Below, one piece after another: positions 17,952 through 27,082 of a stretch of 64,000 nucleotides of DNA (positions are counted from its first letter, which is position 1; each line of letters begins with the position of its first letter). A program made the translations under genes and the position numbers. Below the pieces are notes generated by a model. It was not told the origin of the DNA and did no database searches. It worked only from the letters and a program-made list of their open reading frames with translations. The stretch comes from Sphingomonas citri (lineage in GTDB: Bacteria > Pseudomonadota > Alphaproteobacteria > Sphingomonadales > Sphingomonadaceae). Where the stretch lies: NCBI RefSeq assembly GCF_019429485.1, contig NZ_JAHXZN010000002.1:124001-188000 (forward strand). The letters run 5' to 3'.

Positions 17952-19112
17952 ATGAAGCTCAATACCGGCCTCCTCGCGTTGGCGATCGGCGCCTTCGGCA
18001 TCGGCGTCACCGAGTTCGCACCGATGGGCATGTTGCCCGTGATCGCCGCGGACCTGCACGTCTCGATCCCGTCGGCCGGCCTGCTGGTCAGCGCCTATGC
18101 GCTCGGCGTGCTGGTCGGCGCGCCGCTGATGACGCTGATCACGGCGCGGCTCGACCGCCGTACCTTGCTGATCGCGCTGATGGCGATCTTCACGCTCGGC
18201 AACGCGCTGTCCGCCGCCGCCGGTGGCTATGCCTGGCTGATGGCGGCGCGCGTCGTCACCGCGTTCAACCACGGCGCCTTCTTCGGCGTCGGCGCGGTGG
18301 TCGCGGCGGGGCTGGTGCCGCCCAAGCGGCGCGCCGGCGCGGTCGCGGCGATGTTCACCGGGCTGACGGTGGCGACGATCGGCGGCGTCCCGCTCGCCAC
18401 CTGGGTGGGTGAGGCCATCGGCTGGCGTCCCGCCTTCGCCGGCATCGCCGCGATCGGCGCGGTGGCGATGGCGGCGCTGCGACTCGCACTGCCGCCGCTG
18501 CCCGCTCCGGCGGGGGCGGATCTCGCCGCCGAATTGCGCGTGCTGGCGCGCGGGCGGGTGCTCGCCGCACTGGCGCTGACGGTGGTGGGGGCGAGCGCGA
18601 TGTTCACCGTCTTCACCTATATCGTGCCCATCCTGCGCGAGCGCACGCATGCCGGCACCGCTACGGTCACCGCGCTGCTGATGCTCTATGGCGTTGGCCT
18701 GACGATCGGCAACATGATGGGCGGCCGGCTCGCCGACCGGTCGATCGAGCGCACGCTGATCGGCAGCTTCGCGCTGCTCGCCGCGGTGCTGGTGGTGTTC
18801 GCGGCGGTGATGCCGTGGCTGCCGCTCGCCGCCGCGGCGATCCTGGTCTGGGGCATCGCCAGCTTCGCGATCGTGCCCCCGCTGCAGATGCGTGTGATGG
18901 CGGCGGCGGGCGAGGCCCCCAACCTCGCCTCGGCGATGAACATCGGCGCGTTCAACCTCGGCAACGCGATCGGCGCGGCGCTCGGCGGCGGGGTGATCGC
19001 CGCCGGGCTCGGCCTGCCGGCGGTGGCGCTGGCGGGCGCGGCCATGGCGGCGGCGGCGCTGGCGCTGCTGCTGGTGGCGGCGCGTCAGCCGCGCGTGGCC
19101 GCTGCCGCGTGA
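17952..19112 (+). CDS. MFS transporter, DHA1 (AraJ-like) type
   Basis: This 386-residue, 12-helix inner-membrane carrier begins with LALAIGAFGIGVTEFAPMG, the AraJ/sugar-efflux type start. A motif-A-like loop follows helix 2 (MTLITARLDRRTL). It probably exports sugars or drugs by proton antiport. GGAG lies 7 bp before the ATG, and the gene is 13 bp after the aldo/keto reductase, so they are likely co-transcribed. The 3' end overlaps the convergent sigma factor gene by 28 bp. Confidence 0.92.
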   Translation: MKLNTGLLALAIGAFGIGVTEFAPMGMLPVIAADLHVSIPSAGLLVSAYALGVLVGAPLMTLITARLDRRTLLIALMAIFTLGNALSAAAGGYAWLMAARVVTAFNHGAFFGVGAVVAAGLVPPKRRAGAVAAMFTGLTVATIGGVPLATWVGEAIGWRPAFAGIAAIGAVAMAALRLALPPLPAPAGADLAAELRVLARGRVLAALALTVVGASAMFTVFTYIVPILRERTHAGTATVTALLMLYGVGLTIGNMMGGRLADRSIERTLIGSFALLAAVLVVFAAVMPWLPLAAAAILVWGIASFAIVPPLQMRVMAAAGEAPNLASAMNIGAFNLGNAIGAALGGGVIAAGLGLPAVALAGAAMAAAALALLLVAARQPRVAAAA

Positions 19113-19966
19113 AGCGCGAGGACGTGCGCGAGCTTGTCGGGGTTGCGCACGACGTAGACGGCGGCGATCCGACCCTCGCGCAGCTCGAGCGCGGTGGTCT
19201 GCACCACGTCGCCGCGCTCGCGGCTGACATAGCCGGGCAGCCCGTCGATCCAGCGCATCGCGAGCAGCTTCGGCGGTGTATCGCCGTGCTTGCGCGCCAG
19301 CCCGGCATACAGCCGCCGCACGCGATCCGCACCGCGGATGACGTTGCGGAACGCGAGCACGCGCCCGCCCCCGTCGGCGTGGATCGTGACGTCGGCGGCG
19401 AGCAGCCCCGCCAGCGCTTTGCTGTCGCCGTCGCGCGATGCCGCGAAGAACGCGGCAGCGATCCGCTCCGCATCGCCGCGATCGACGGTGTAGCGCGGGC
19501 GTGCCGCCGCGACGTGGCGGCGCGCGCGGGCAGCGAGCTGGCGCACCGCGGCGGGAGCGCGGTCGAGCGTCGCCGCCACCTCGGGCAGCGCGACCTCGAA
19601 CACGTCATGGAGCAGGAAGGCGGCGCGCTCGAGCGGGGAGAGCCGTTCGAGCGCGAGCATCAGCGTCAGCGTCAGATCGTCCGCCACCGGCTCGGGGTCG
19701 ACCGTGCCGAGCAGCGGCTCGGGCAGCCACGCGCCGACATAGGTCTCGCGGCGGACGCGCGCCGACTTTAGATGATCGAGGCACAGCCGGGTGACCGTAC
19801 GCGTCAGCCACGCCGCCGGGTTCACCACCGTGCCCGGCGCGGTACCCGCCCAGCGGAACCAGGCGTCCTGCACCACGTCCTCCGCCTCGGCGAGCGAGCC
19901 GGTCATGCGATAGGCGAGCCGCACCAGCCGCGGCCGCTCGGCGGCGAAGGCGCGCGTGTCAGGCAT
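19085..19966 (-). CDS. ECF41-type RNA polymerase sigma factor (SigJ-like) with SnoaL-like C-terminal domain
   Basis: This 293-residue protein has sigma-2 (LVRLAYRMTGSLAEAEDVVQ) and sigma-4 (LSPLERAAFLLHDVFEV) regions, plus a C-terminal NTF2/SnoaL-like domain (about 170-290). The hallmarks of ECF41 are present: WLPEP in the linker, DGGGRV, and NPDKLAH near the C-terminus. In this group the C-terminal domain replaces an anti-sigma factor. It overlaps the carboxymuconolactone-decarboxylase gene by 8 bp, the classic ECF41 pairing. A matching promoter lies upstream of that partner, implying autoregulation. Confidence 0.94.
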   Translation of the reverse strand: MPDTRAFAAERPRLVRLAYRMTGSLAEAEDVVQDAWFRWAGTAPGTVVNPAAWLTRTVTRLCLDHLKSARVRRETYVGAWLPEPLLGTVDPEPVADDLTLTLMLALERLSPLERAAFLLHDVFEVALPEVAATLDRAPAAVRQLAARARRHVAAARPRYTVDRGDAERIAAAFFAASRDGDSKALAGLLAADVTIHADGGGRVLAFRNVIRGADRVRRLYAGLARKHGDTPPKLLAMRWIDGLPGYVSRERGDVVQTTALELREGRIAAVYVVRNPDKLAHVLALHAAAATRG

Positions 19967-20411
19967 CGACGACCGGGTGCGGCACGCGGAAGCCGACCTG
20001 CAGCCGGTTCCAGCTATTGATCGCGCCGATCGCGAGCGTCAGCCACACCCGCTCGCTCTCCGAGAAGACGGCGGCGAGCGCCGCATAATCGGCGTCGGGC
20101 GCCTGGCTCTCGGGCAGGTGGGTCAGCGCCTCGGCCCAGCCGAGCGCGGCGCGCTCGCGTTCCGAGTAGAGCGTCGACTCGCGCCAGGCGGTGAGCAGGT
20201 AGAGCCGCAGCTCGCTCTCGCCGTGGCGGCGCAGGTCGGTGGCGTGCATGTGCAGGCAGAAGGCGCAGCCATCGATCTGCGACACGCGATATTTCACCAG
20301 CTCGAGCAGCCGATGGTCGAGCCCGCTGTGAGCGAGGCTCTGCTCCAGCGCCATCATCGCCTTGATCCCCTCCGGGGCGAGCGCGTGCGGGGTGTGGATA
20401 CTGGCGGTCAT
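19959..20411 (-). CDS. Carboxymuconolactone decarboxylase/AhpD-like protein, ECF41 partner
   Basis: This 150-residue protein of the CMD/AhpD fold has the redox-type motif CAFCLHMH (Cys-x-x-Cys-x-x-x-His, about 60-67). It is expected to be a small peroxidase or thiol-disulfide enzyme in the cytosol. GAGGAG lies 7 bp before the ATG at 20411, and an ECF41 promoter lies at 20454-20480. The sigma factor follows, with an 8-bp overlap. This partner is the known main target of ECF41 sigma factors; its substrate is unclear. Confidence 0.93.
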   Translation of the reverse strand: MTASIHTPHALAPEGIKAMMALEQSLAHSGLDHRLLELVKYRVSQIDGCAFCLHMHATDLRRHGESELRLYLLTAWRESTLYSERERAALGWAEALTHLPESQAPDADYAALAAVFSESERVWLTLAIGAINSWNRLQVGFRVPHPVVDA

Positions 20412-20453
20412 GGTCGGTCTCCTCGTCGCGCGGGACGTCGCGCTCGCCGGTAT

Positions 20454-20480
20454 GACGAGACAGATCCTGTCGGTGTGACA
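20454..20480 (-). promoter_or_regulatory. ECF41-type promoter for the CMD/sigma operon
   Basis: On the minus strand, TGTCACA (20480-20474) is followed by exactly 16 bp and then CGTC (20457-20454). The ATG of the CMD gene is 42 bp further on. This is the arrangement described for ECF41 target promoters, so the operon is probably switched on by its own sigma factor. Confidence 0.8.
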
Positions 20481-20579
20481 CGCGCGCGCGACGCTCCTCC
20501 TCGCCGCGGCGCATCTTACCGGCTGCACCGAGGTACGCTACGCTGGACCCGGGCGCGAGAGCCGCCCGCGGGAGCCAGG

Positions 20580-22715
20580 ATGATGTCGACCGGACCCGAC
20601 CGCGCGCCGCGCGAATGTGACCTCGTGATGAAGGGTGGCGTGACGAGCGGCGTGATCTATCCCGGCGCGATCGCCGCCATCGCCGCGACCTATCGCTTGC
20701 GGGCGATCGGCGGCACTTCGGCGGGTGCGATCGGCGCGGCGGCCGCGGCGGCGATGGAGTTCGGCCGACGCTCCGGCCGGAACCCGCAGGCGCGCGAGCG
20801 GCTGGAAGGATTGGCGGAAGAGCTCGGCCGGGAGCATGGCGGCGCGCCGCTGCTCCAGCATTTGTTCGAACCCGATCCCGACACGGCGCCGCTGTTCCAC
20901 CTGCTGCGCCGTCTCCAGTCCGCCGCAGGCACACGCGGCGTCGCCGGCGGGGCCGGAGTCGTCGCGCTCTCCGCCTTCTGGTGGGCGGCTTTGGCACTCG
21001 GCCTGGTGGCGGCGGCCTTGCTGTGGCTCGAACCCGCGCACGGCGCCGCGCTCGCCGTGGCGCTGCTGCTGCTCCTGCTCGTCGGTCTGCCCGCGCTGAC
21101 GTTGCTGCTGGCGGCGCTCTTCTGGTGGCCGACGTTGCGCGCTGGCCTGCGCGCGGTCGCCGACAACGGCTATGGCTTCTGCTCGGGCATGGCACGAGCG
21201 CGCCCGGCCGTCGAGCCGCTGCCGGCGCTCACCGAATGGCTGCACGCGCGCTTCCAGGAGCTCGCCGGGCTGGCGTTGGAGGAGCCGCTCACCTTCGGCG
21301 ATCTGTGGGCGGCGTCGCACCGCCACGCCGGGGCCGACCGCGAGGCCGCACTGGCCGCGGCCCTGCGCGCGGCCCAGGATCCGCGACGCCCCGATCCGAC
21401 GCTGGGAACCATGAGCCGCGACATCGAGCTGGTGCTGGTCGCCTCCGACATCAATCGCGCGCTGTCGGTGCAGCTGCCGTTCCTTCGCCGCGAGGACCTG
21501 CTCTACGCGCGCCGCAGCGATCTGGCCGCGCTGTTCCCGCCCGAGATCGTCACCTGGATGGTGGCACACCAGCGCGCCCCGACCGACCCGCGCGACGACC
21601 TCGCCGCGGTCGATCTCGGCGGCGCCGACGCCGACGCGTTCGTCCGCCTGCCGCGGCCGGAAGATCTGCCGGTGCTCGTCGGCGTCCGCATGTCGCTGAG
21701 CTTCCCCTTCCTGTTCCGCGCGGTGCGCCTCTACGTGCTGCGTGAGCGGGCGGCGGCCCTTGGCGGCGGACGCGAGTTGGCGGAGCTGTGGATCACCGAC
21801 GGCGGGATCACGTCGAACTTCCCGCTCCACCTGTTCGACGCGCCGATCCCGACGCGGCCCACCTTCTGCCTCAACCTGCTCTATCACGACGACGAGCTGC
21901 AGCCCGAGCAAGTGTCCGCCGAGCCCGCGACGCCCGACCCCGGCCTCGCACCCGCCGACGCGCAACCCGAGGAGATGGTGTATATGCTGCGCACCAATCG
22001 CGGCCGGCTGGCGAGTTACACGCGCTTCGCCGCGGGCGCACCGTCTGCCCGGCTGCTGCGTTTCGCGGGCCGGATCATCACCACGGCGCGCCAGTGGGGT
22101 GACAACCAGCTGATCGACGTGCCCGGCTATCGCGACCGTATCGTCCATGTCCGGATGCGTGACGGCGAGGGCGGGTTCAACGTCGCGATGGGCGCGGCCG
22201 TGATCGCCGACCTCCAGCGCCGCGGCGCCCGCGCCGGCGAGGTGATCGCGGCGCGCTTCGTTCCCGACACGCTGCTCGACCCGCTGTTCGCGGGCGAGCC
22301 GCTTGTGCTCAACTGGGCCAACCATCGCTTCGTCCGCTTCCGCGCCTTTCTCGCCGGTCTCGAAGTCGCCGCGTCGCGCTTCACCGCGGGCTGGGAGGAC
22401 GATCGCGCGCGCGCCGAGCTGCCGGCGACCGACCCGCTACGCCAGGCGCCCAGTATCGAGCGGATGACGGAGGAGGCGGGCACCGTCGCGGGCGAGTCGA
22501 TGACGACGCGGCCGGGCTATCCCTTCGCCAACGCGACGCAGCGCGCGCTCGCGCTCGACATGGCCGCGGGCCTGGAGTCGCTCGCCACGCTGGCGCCGAC
22601 GCCCGCGATCGACGGCGTCGACCGGGTCAACGGCCGCCCCGGCGCGCCGCGGCCGAAGCAGGCGCTGCGGCTGCGCCCCAGCATCGACTCGGACCCGCGC
22701 ACCGAGCTGCCATGA
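20580..22715 (+). CDS. Patatin-like phospholipase with a membrane hairpin
   Basis: This protein of about 711 residues has the patatin elements: the oxyanion loop KGGVTSGVIYPGA (about 18-30), the nucleophile elbow GGTSAG (Ser about 49), and the catalytic Asp in ITDGGITSN (about 407). Between Ser and Asp lie two long hydrophobic segments (about 125-150 and 157-185: ALALGLVAAALLWL, ALLLLLLVGLPALTLLLAAL), which should anchor the enzyme in the inner membrane. It probably hydrolyses phospholipid acyl chains. GGAG lies just before tandem ATGs at 20580 and 20583. It is divergent from the CMD gene and followed at once by the UPF0178 gene. Confidence 0.88.
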   Translation: MMSTGPDRAPRECDLVMKGGVTSGVIYPGAIAAIAATYRLRAIGGTSAGAIGAAAAAAMEFGRRSGRNPQARERLEGLAEELGREHGGAPLLQHLFEPDPDTAPLFHLLRRLQSAAGTRGVAGGAGVVALSAFWWAALALGLVAAALLWLEPAHGAALAVALLLLLLVGLPALTLLLAALFWWPTLRAGLRAVADNGYGFCSGMARARPAVEPLPALTEWLHARFQELAGLALEEPLTFGDLWAASHRHAGADREAALAAALRAAQDPRRPDPTLGTMSRDIELVLVASDINRALSVQLPFLRREDLLYARRSDLAALFPPEIVTWMVAHQRAPTDPRDDLAAVDLGGADADAFVRLPRPEDLPVLVGVRMSLSFPFLFRAVRLYVLRERAAALGGGRELAELWITDGGITSNFPLHLFDAPIPTRPTFCLNLLYHDDELQPEQVSAEPATPDPGLAPADAQPEEMVYMLRTNRGRLASYTRFAAGAPSARLLRFAGRIITTARQWGDNQLIDVPGYRDRIVHVRMRDGEGGFNVAMGAAVIADLQRRGARAGEVIAARFVPDTLLDPLFAGEPLVLNWANHRFVRFRAFLAGLEVAASRFTAGWEDDRARAELPATDPLRQAPSIERMTEEAGTVAGESMTTRPGYPFANATQRALALDMAAGLESLATLAPTPAIDGVDRVNGRPGAPRPKQALRLRPSIDSDPRTELP

Positions 22716-22756
22716 TCCGTGGCGACGCGCCCGCGGCTTTGTGGCAGAGCGCGGCG

Positions 22757-23224
22757 ATGGCCCAGCGCGTACATATCCTAGTCGACGCCGACGCCTGCCC
22801 CGTGAAGGAGGAGATCTACCGGGTCGCCTACCGGCTCGAGGTACCGGTCGCGATCGTCAGCAACGCGCACCTGCGCGTTCCCGCGCACCCGCTGATCGAG
22901 CGCGTGACGGTGAGCGACATGTTCGACGCCGCCGACGATTGGATCGCCGAGCACACCGACGCGGGTGCGATCGTGATCACCGCCGACATCCTGCTCGCCG
23001 ACCGTGCGATCAAGGCAGGCGCGGCGGCGGTGATCGGACCCAACGGCCGCCCGTTCACCGCCAACTCGATCGGCAGCGCGGTGGCGGTACGCGCGATCAT
23101 GAGTGACCTGCGCGCGGGCGGCGACCGAGTCGGCGGCCCGCCACCGTTCGCCAGGGAGGATCGCTCGCGCTTCCTCTCCGCGCTCGACGAGGCGATCCAG
23201 CGCGTCCGGCGGCGCTCAGGCTAA
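22757..23224 (+). CDS. YaiI/YqxD (UPF0178) family protein
   Basis: This 155-residue protein has a PIN-like fold. It has the family hallmark HILVDADACPVKEEIYRVA at the N-terminus, a central VITADILLADRAIKAGA with conserved Asp residues, and a FTANSIG block. The acidic residues suggest a metal-dependent nuclease, but no activity is established for the family. The ATG at 22757 gives the usual N-terminus. An ATG at 22712 that overlaps the patatin stop (ATGA) would add 15 residues and indicate coupling. Confidence 0.9.
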   Translation: MAQRVHILVDADACPVKEEIYRVAYRLEVPVAIVSNAHLRVPAHPLIERVTVSDMFDAADDWIAEHTDAGAIVITADILLADRAIKAGAAAVIGPNGRPFTANSIGSAVAVRAIMSDLRAGGDRVGGPPPFAREDRSRFLSALDEAIQRVRRRSG

Positions 23225-23344
23225 CCATCCGGTACCACGGGCGATTGCGCCGCGTCGCGGGCTGACGCAGTCTCACCCCGGCGACGCCGCCCGCGTCGTC
23301 CGGCACCGACTCCGGCGCCGATCGCCCAGCGGAATCCCTGCCCC

Positions 23345-25291
23345 ATGCCGATCAGTCCCGCACGTCTCCTCGCCGTCCTTCTCGCCGCCTCGCCCCTCGT
23401 CAACCCCGCGCTCGCGGCGCCGACGCTCGACGGCGCGATCGGCGAACATGCGGTGCTCCAGCGCGACCGGCCGATCGACGTGCGCGGCACCGCGGCACCG
23501 GGTGAGACGGTGATGATCAGTATCGCCGGCCATAGCGTCACCGCCACCGCGGCCCGTGACGGCCGCTTCGTCGCCCGCCTCCCCGCCCTGCCCGCGGGCG
23601 GCCCCTATGAGCTGACCGTGGCGGCGCCGAGCGGGGCGACGCTGCTGGGCGACATCCTGATCGGCGACGTCTTCCTCTGCTCGGGCCAGAGCAACATGGA
23701 GCTGACGGTCGACGACGCGCAGACGCTGTTCGCCGACGCGCACCCGCCGCTCGATCCGCAGCTGCGGCTGCTGACGATCGCCAAGAAAGCCAGCGCCACG
23801 CCGCTCGACCGGCTCGCCATCGCGCCGCGCTGGCAGGCGGCGGGACCGGACAATGTCGGCGGCTTCTCGGCCGCGTGCTTCTACATGGTGCAGTCGCTGC
23901 GGCGGACGCAGAAGGTGCCGATCGGCGCGATCCACTCCAGCTGGGGCGGGTCGCGGATCAGCGCCTGGATGAGCGATGCCGCGCTGCGCGCTGGCGGCCA
24001 GGCGGATGCCGCGACGCTGATCGCGCTCTACGCGCGCGACCCCGCCGCCGCGGTGCGGCGCGCGATCGGGCAGTGGGAGGATTGGTGGCGCGGCGCCAGC
24101 GGCGACCCGCGCGGCAAGGAGCCGTGGCAGCCTGATGCCGCGCTCGAATGGCGCCCAGTGCCGGCGATGACCAATTTCGAGACCTGGGGCGTGCCCGAGC
24201 TGGCCGACTATAACGGCATGATCTGGTACCAGAAAACGGTCGAGCTGACGCCGGCGCAGGCGCGCGGGGCGGCGACCTTGTCGATGGGCACCGTCGACGA
24301 CGCCGACACCACCTGGGTCAATGGCGTCGGCGTCGGCTCGAGCAGTCTCGCTTCGCAGCCGCGGGTCTATGCGCTCGCCGCGGGCACGCTGCGTGCCGGG
24401 CGCAACGTGATCACCGTCAACGACGATGACGTCTACGCGCTGGGCGGGATGACCGGCCCGGCCGAGCGGATGCGGCTGACCTTCGCCGACGGCAGCAGCG
24501 TCCCGCTCGACAGCGGTTGGCGCTATGCCGTCGCACAGCGGGTCGCCGGCGGCGCGCCGCGCGTGCCGTGGGACGACATCAACGGCGCGGGCACGCTCGA
24601 CAACGCGATGATCGCGCCGCTCGCGCCACTCCAGCTCGCCGGCATCGCCTGGTACCAGGGCGAGTCCGACACGGGGCTGCCCGGCTATGACAAGCGCCTT
24701 GCCGCGCTGATCGCTGACTGGCGGCGGCGGATGGGCACGCCCGAGACCGGCTTCGCGGTGGTGCAGCTCGCCGATTACGGCACCCGCCCCAAGAAGCCCG
24801 CGGAGAGCGGCTGGGGCATGGTGCGTGACGCGCAGCGCCGCGTCACCGCGGCCGACCCCCACGCCGGGATGGCGGTAGCGCTCGACTTGGGCGACGCGCT
24901 CGACATCCATCCGGGCGAGAAGCGCGAGGTCGGACTCCGGCTCGCGCGCGCGATGCGCGCGGCGCGCTACGGCGAGCCGGTCGCGCCGGCGGGGCCGGCG
25001 ATCGCAGGAGCGAAGCGCGGCGGCGACGGCGGCGCGGTGCTGCGCTTCACCGGGGCGACGGGGGCGCTCAGCGCGCGCGGCGCAGCCCAGGCGATCGGAT
25101 TCGAGCTCTGCGGCGCGGCAGTGGGATCCTGCCGTTTCGCCGCGGGGACGGTCGCCGGCGACACGGTGACGCTGGCGGGCGACGGTCAGCCGGTCACGCA
25201 CGTCCGCTACGCCTGGGCCGAGACGCCCGTGGTGAACCTGTTCGACGAGGCGCAGCTGCCGGTGGGGACCTTCGACGTGCCGGTGGAGTGA
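23345..25291 (+). CDS. Sialate O-acetylesterase-type secreted esterase
   Basis: This 648-residue protein has a signal peptide (ending ALAA, about 25) and an N-terminal beta domain. The SGNH/GDSL hydrolase is split by an inserted jelly-roll-like domain (about 270-400). The nucleophile block is LCSGQSNMEL (Ser about 118), the second block is WYQGESDTG, and the catalytic Asp-His is DIHPGEK (about 520). Enzymes of this group remove O-acetyl groups from sialic acid or, commonly in environmental bacteria, from xylan or other glycans in the periplasm. Nearby GH43, esterase and GH9 genes favour plant-type glycan deacetylation. Confidence 0.9.
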   Translation: MPISPARLLAVLLAASPLVNPALAAPTLDGAIGEHAVLQRDRPIDVRGTAAPGETVMISIAGHSVTATAARDGRFVARLPALPAGGPYELTVAAPSGATLLGDILIGDVFLCSGQSNMELTVDDAQTLFADAHPPLDPQLRLLTIAKKASATPLDRLAIAPRWQAAGPDNVGGFSAACFYMVQSLRRTQKVPIGAIHSSWGGSRISAWMSDAALRAGGQADAATLIALYARDPAAAVRRAIGQWEDWWRGASGDPRGKEPWQPDAALEWRPVPAMTNFETWGVPELADYNGMIWYQKTVELTPAQARGAATLSMGTVDDADTTWVNGVGVGSSSLASQPRVYALAAGTLRAGRNVITVNDDDVYALGGMTGPAERMRLTFADGSSVPLDSGWRYAVAQRVAGGAPRVPWDDINGAGTLDNAMIAPLAPLQLAGIAWYQGESDTGLPGYDKRLAALIADWRRRMGTPETGFAVVQLADYGTRPKKPAESGWGMVRDAQRRVTAADPHAGMAVALDLGDALDIHPGEKREVGLRLARAMRAARYGEPVAPAGPAIAGAKRGGDGGAVLRFTGATGALSARGAAQAIGFELCGAAVGSCRFAAGTVAGDTVTLAGDGQPVTHVRYAWAETPVVNLFDEAQLPVGTFDVPVE

Positions 25292-25363
25292 GCGGGCGGG
25301 CGCAGGTGCTCCGGGTGTGCGGCCGCGCCTTCGCCTGACGCTCATCGTAGGTGATAACATCTC

Positions 25364-25501
25364 ATCCTCCCCTGCAAGGGGAGGTGGCGCGCAAAAGCGC
25401 GACGGACAGGTGTCGCCAGTGGCGAAGGAGGGTGCACTCGCCACCGGCGACCCCCCTCTGTCAGGGCTTCGGCCTGCCACCTCCCCTCACAGAAGAGGAT
25501 T
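25364..25501. repeat. Palindromic intergenic repeat, family B copy 1
   Basis: About 138 bp begins with the hairpin CCTCCCCTGCAAGGGGAGG and then GTGGCGCG. It ends with GCCACCTCCCC and GAGGAT, so the two ends are imperfect inverted repeats. Inner blocks include GTGTCGCC, GGCGA and TCAGGGCTTCGGCCTG. The same order of blocks recurs at 50494-50629. It fills the 228-bp gap between the convergent acetylesterase and GH43 genes. Confidence 0.85.
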
Positions 25502-25519
25502 GCTAAGCACCTTCGCTCG

Positions 25520-27082
25520 CTAGGGCCGCGCGCCCTCGCCCAAAACCACCGGCGAGAGCGTGAACGAGTCCACGTCGACCCATCCCTTGCTCTCGCCCGG
25601 CGCGTAGCAGAACAAGGCGAACTGCTCGCCCTGGAAGGTGCCGGTGCGCCAGGCGAAGCGCAGCGGGAAGTCGCCGCCGAGCCCGCGCCAGCGGCGCCCG
25701 TCCTCGCTGTACGCGACGCGGCCGGTGGAGGTCTTGAAGTCCATCTCGGTGCGCAGCCACAGCCGATTGCCCGAGAGCGGCACGGTGGCGCGAGTCTCGG
25801 TGCGCGCACCCTCGACCTGATCCTCGGTCACCTCCATCGCCAGCGACGCACGCCCGTCCGCGCCCCGCGTCGCGGTGAGGTTGGCGCTCACCTGGCCGAG
25901 CGTGCCGAAGCCGCAGCGGTCGCCCGGGGCGAGATGCGCGAGGTCGAGCACCACCTCGCCGCGGCTCGCCGGCCCCTGGCCCTTCTGCGTCAGCGTGTTG
26001 CGTGCCTCCCAGAACCGCGCGGCGCGCGTCGGGCGCAGTCGCAGCCAGCCCGGCCGCTCGGTCAGCGACCAGCGGCGCTCGTCCGGATTGTGGTTCCACT
26101 GCCACTGGACGCCCAGTGTGAGGCGGTCGAACGTGTCGGACGAGGGCGGCTCCGCGAAGGCGCCGCCGGCGATCGGCTTGCGCGCGCGCGCGGGCACGCG
26201 ACCCGGCGCAGCGGGCGTGCCCCAGACCGGCCAGTCATTCTCCCAGAACACGGGTGAGAAGTTGGTCATCCGCCCGATCGCGCCGCTGTCCTCCATCACG
26301 AAGCCGAACCAGGCGCCGCCGGGCAGGTCGACCAGCGCGCCCTGGTGGCCGCCGCTGCGATCGTCGATCTGGTCGCGCGTCTCCCACGGGCCGAACAGGC
26401 TGTGCGAGCGCGACACGCTCAGCGCCAGCCGCGGCGGCAGCGCGTTGAAGAGGTAGTAATAATCGCCGCGCCGGATCAGCTTCGAGCCTTCAGCGCCTTT
26501 GATATAGTGGATCTTGCGCGCGTCCGTCACCTTGGAGAGCGTGCGGTCGAGCGTCAGCAGCGTGATCGTGCCGTCGGCGGTGGTCGCGGTCGCCAGATAG
26601 GCGCGGCCGTCGGGTTCGATGAACAGGCCGGGATCGAACGCCTCGCGGTCCAGTTCGTGGTAGCGCCACGGCCCGCGGATGGACTTGGCGTAATAGATCC
26701 GCGTCTTCTGCCCCACGGGCGTGATCGCGAGATAGAAGGTGCCGTCGTGATGGCGAAGGCTCGCGGCGTACAAACCCTTGCGATAGGCATTGCCGCCGAC
26801 GAGATCGTAGCGCGGATCGCCGTCGAGCTCCGTCGCGACATGGGTCGCGATCGTCCAGTTGATCAGGTCGCGGCTGTGCAGGATCGTGATGCCGGGCACG
26901 TTCACGAAGGTGGTCGAGACGAAATAATAGTCGCGCCCGACGCGGATCACGTCGGGGTCGGGATAATCGGCGTAGAGTACCGGGTTGCGGTAGGAGCCGT
27001 CACCCTGGTCGGAGCGCCACACCTGCGCGGTCGCGGCGCCCGAGACGGCGAGCAGCAGCGCCGCCAGTGCGCGGCGCCTCAC
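25520..27082 (-). CDS. Glycoside hydrolase family 43 protein (beta-xylosidase/arabinofuranosidase type)
   Basis: This 520-residue secreted protein has a signal peptide (RRRALAALLLAVSGAATAQ), then a five-bladed beta-propeller (about 30-320). The GH43 acids are visible: Asp in YADYPDPDVI, Asp in FDPGLFIEPDG, and Glu in IKGAEGSKLI. A C-terminal beta-sandwich (about 335-520) is typical of GH43 xylosidases. It should trim xylo- or arabino-oligosaccharides in the periplasm. The GTG at 27082 overlaps the esterase stop (GTGA), so the two are coupled. The frame extends far upstream inside the esterase gene but only as a shadow. Confidence 0.92.
   Translation of the reverse strand: MRRRALAALLLAVSGAATAQVWRSDQGDGSYRNPVLYADYPDPDVIRVGRDYYFVSTTFVNVPGITILHSRDLINWTIATHVATELDGDPRYDLVGGNAYRKGLYAASLRHHDGTFYLAITPVGQKTRIYYAKSIRGPWRYHELDREAFDPGLFIEPDGRAYLATATTADGTITLLTLDRTLSKVTDARKIHYIKGAEGSKLIRRGDYYYLFNALPPRLALSVSRSHSLFGPWETRDQIDDRSGGHQGALVDLPGGAWFGFVMEDSGAIGRMTNFSPVFWENDWPVWGTPAAPGRVPARARKPIAGGAFAEPPSSDTFDRLTLGVQWQWNHNPDERRWSLTERPGWLRLRPTRAARFWEARNTLTQKGQGPASRGEVVLDLAHLAPGDRCGFGTLGQVSANLTATRGADGRASLAMEVTEDQVEGARTETRATVPLSGNRLWLRTEMDFKTSTGRVAYSEDGRRWRGLGGDFPLRFAWRTGTFQGEQFALFCYAPGESKGWVDVDSFTLSPVVLGEGARP

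Noticed and set aside
20538..22325. 595-codon antisense open frame over the patatin gene
   Set aside because: Its translation lacks domain-like patterns, while the plus frame has complete patatin motifs. It results from high GC content.
23273..25480. 735-codon antisense open frame over the acetylesterase
   Set aside because: The plus frame has a signal peptide and SGNH motifs; the antisense is an Arg/Ala/Gly-rich shadow.
25364..25501. Considered as CRISPR or tandem repeat
   Set aside because: A single inverted unit without regularly spaced repeats or spacers.
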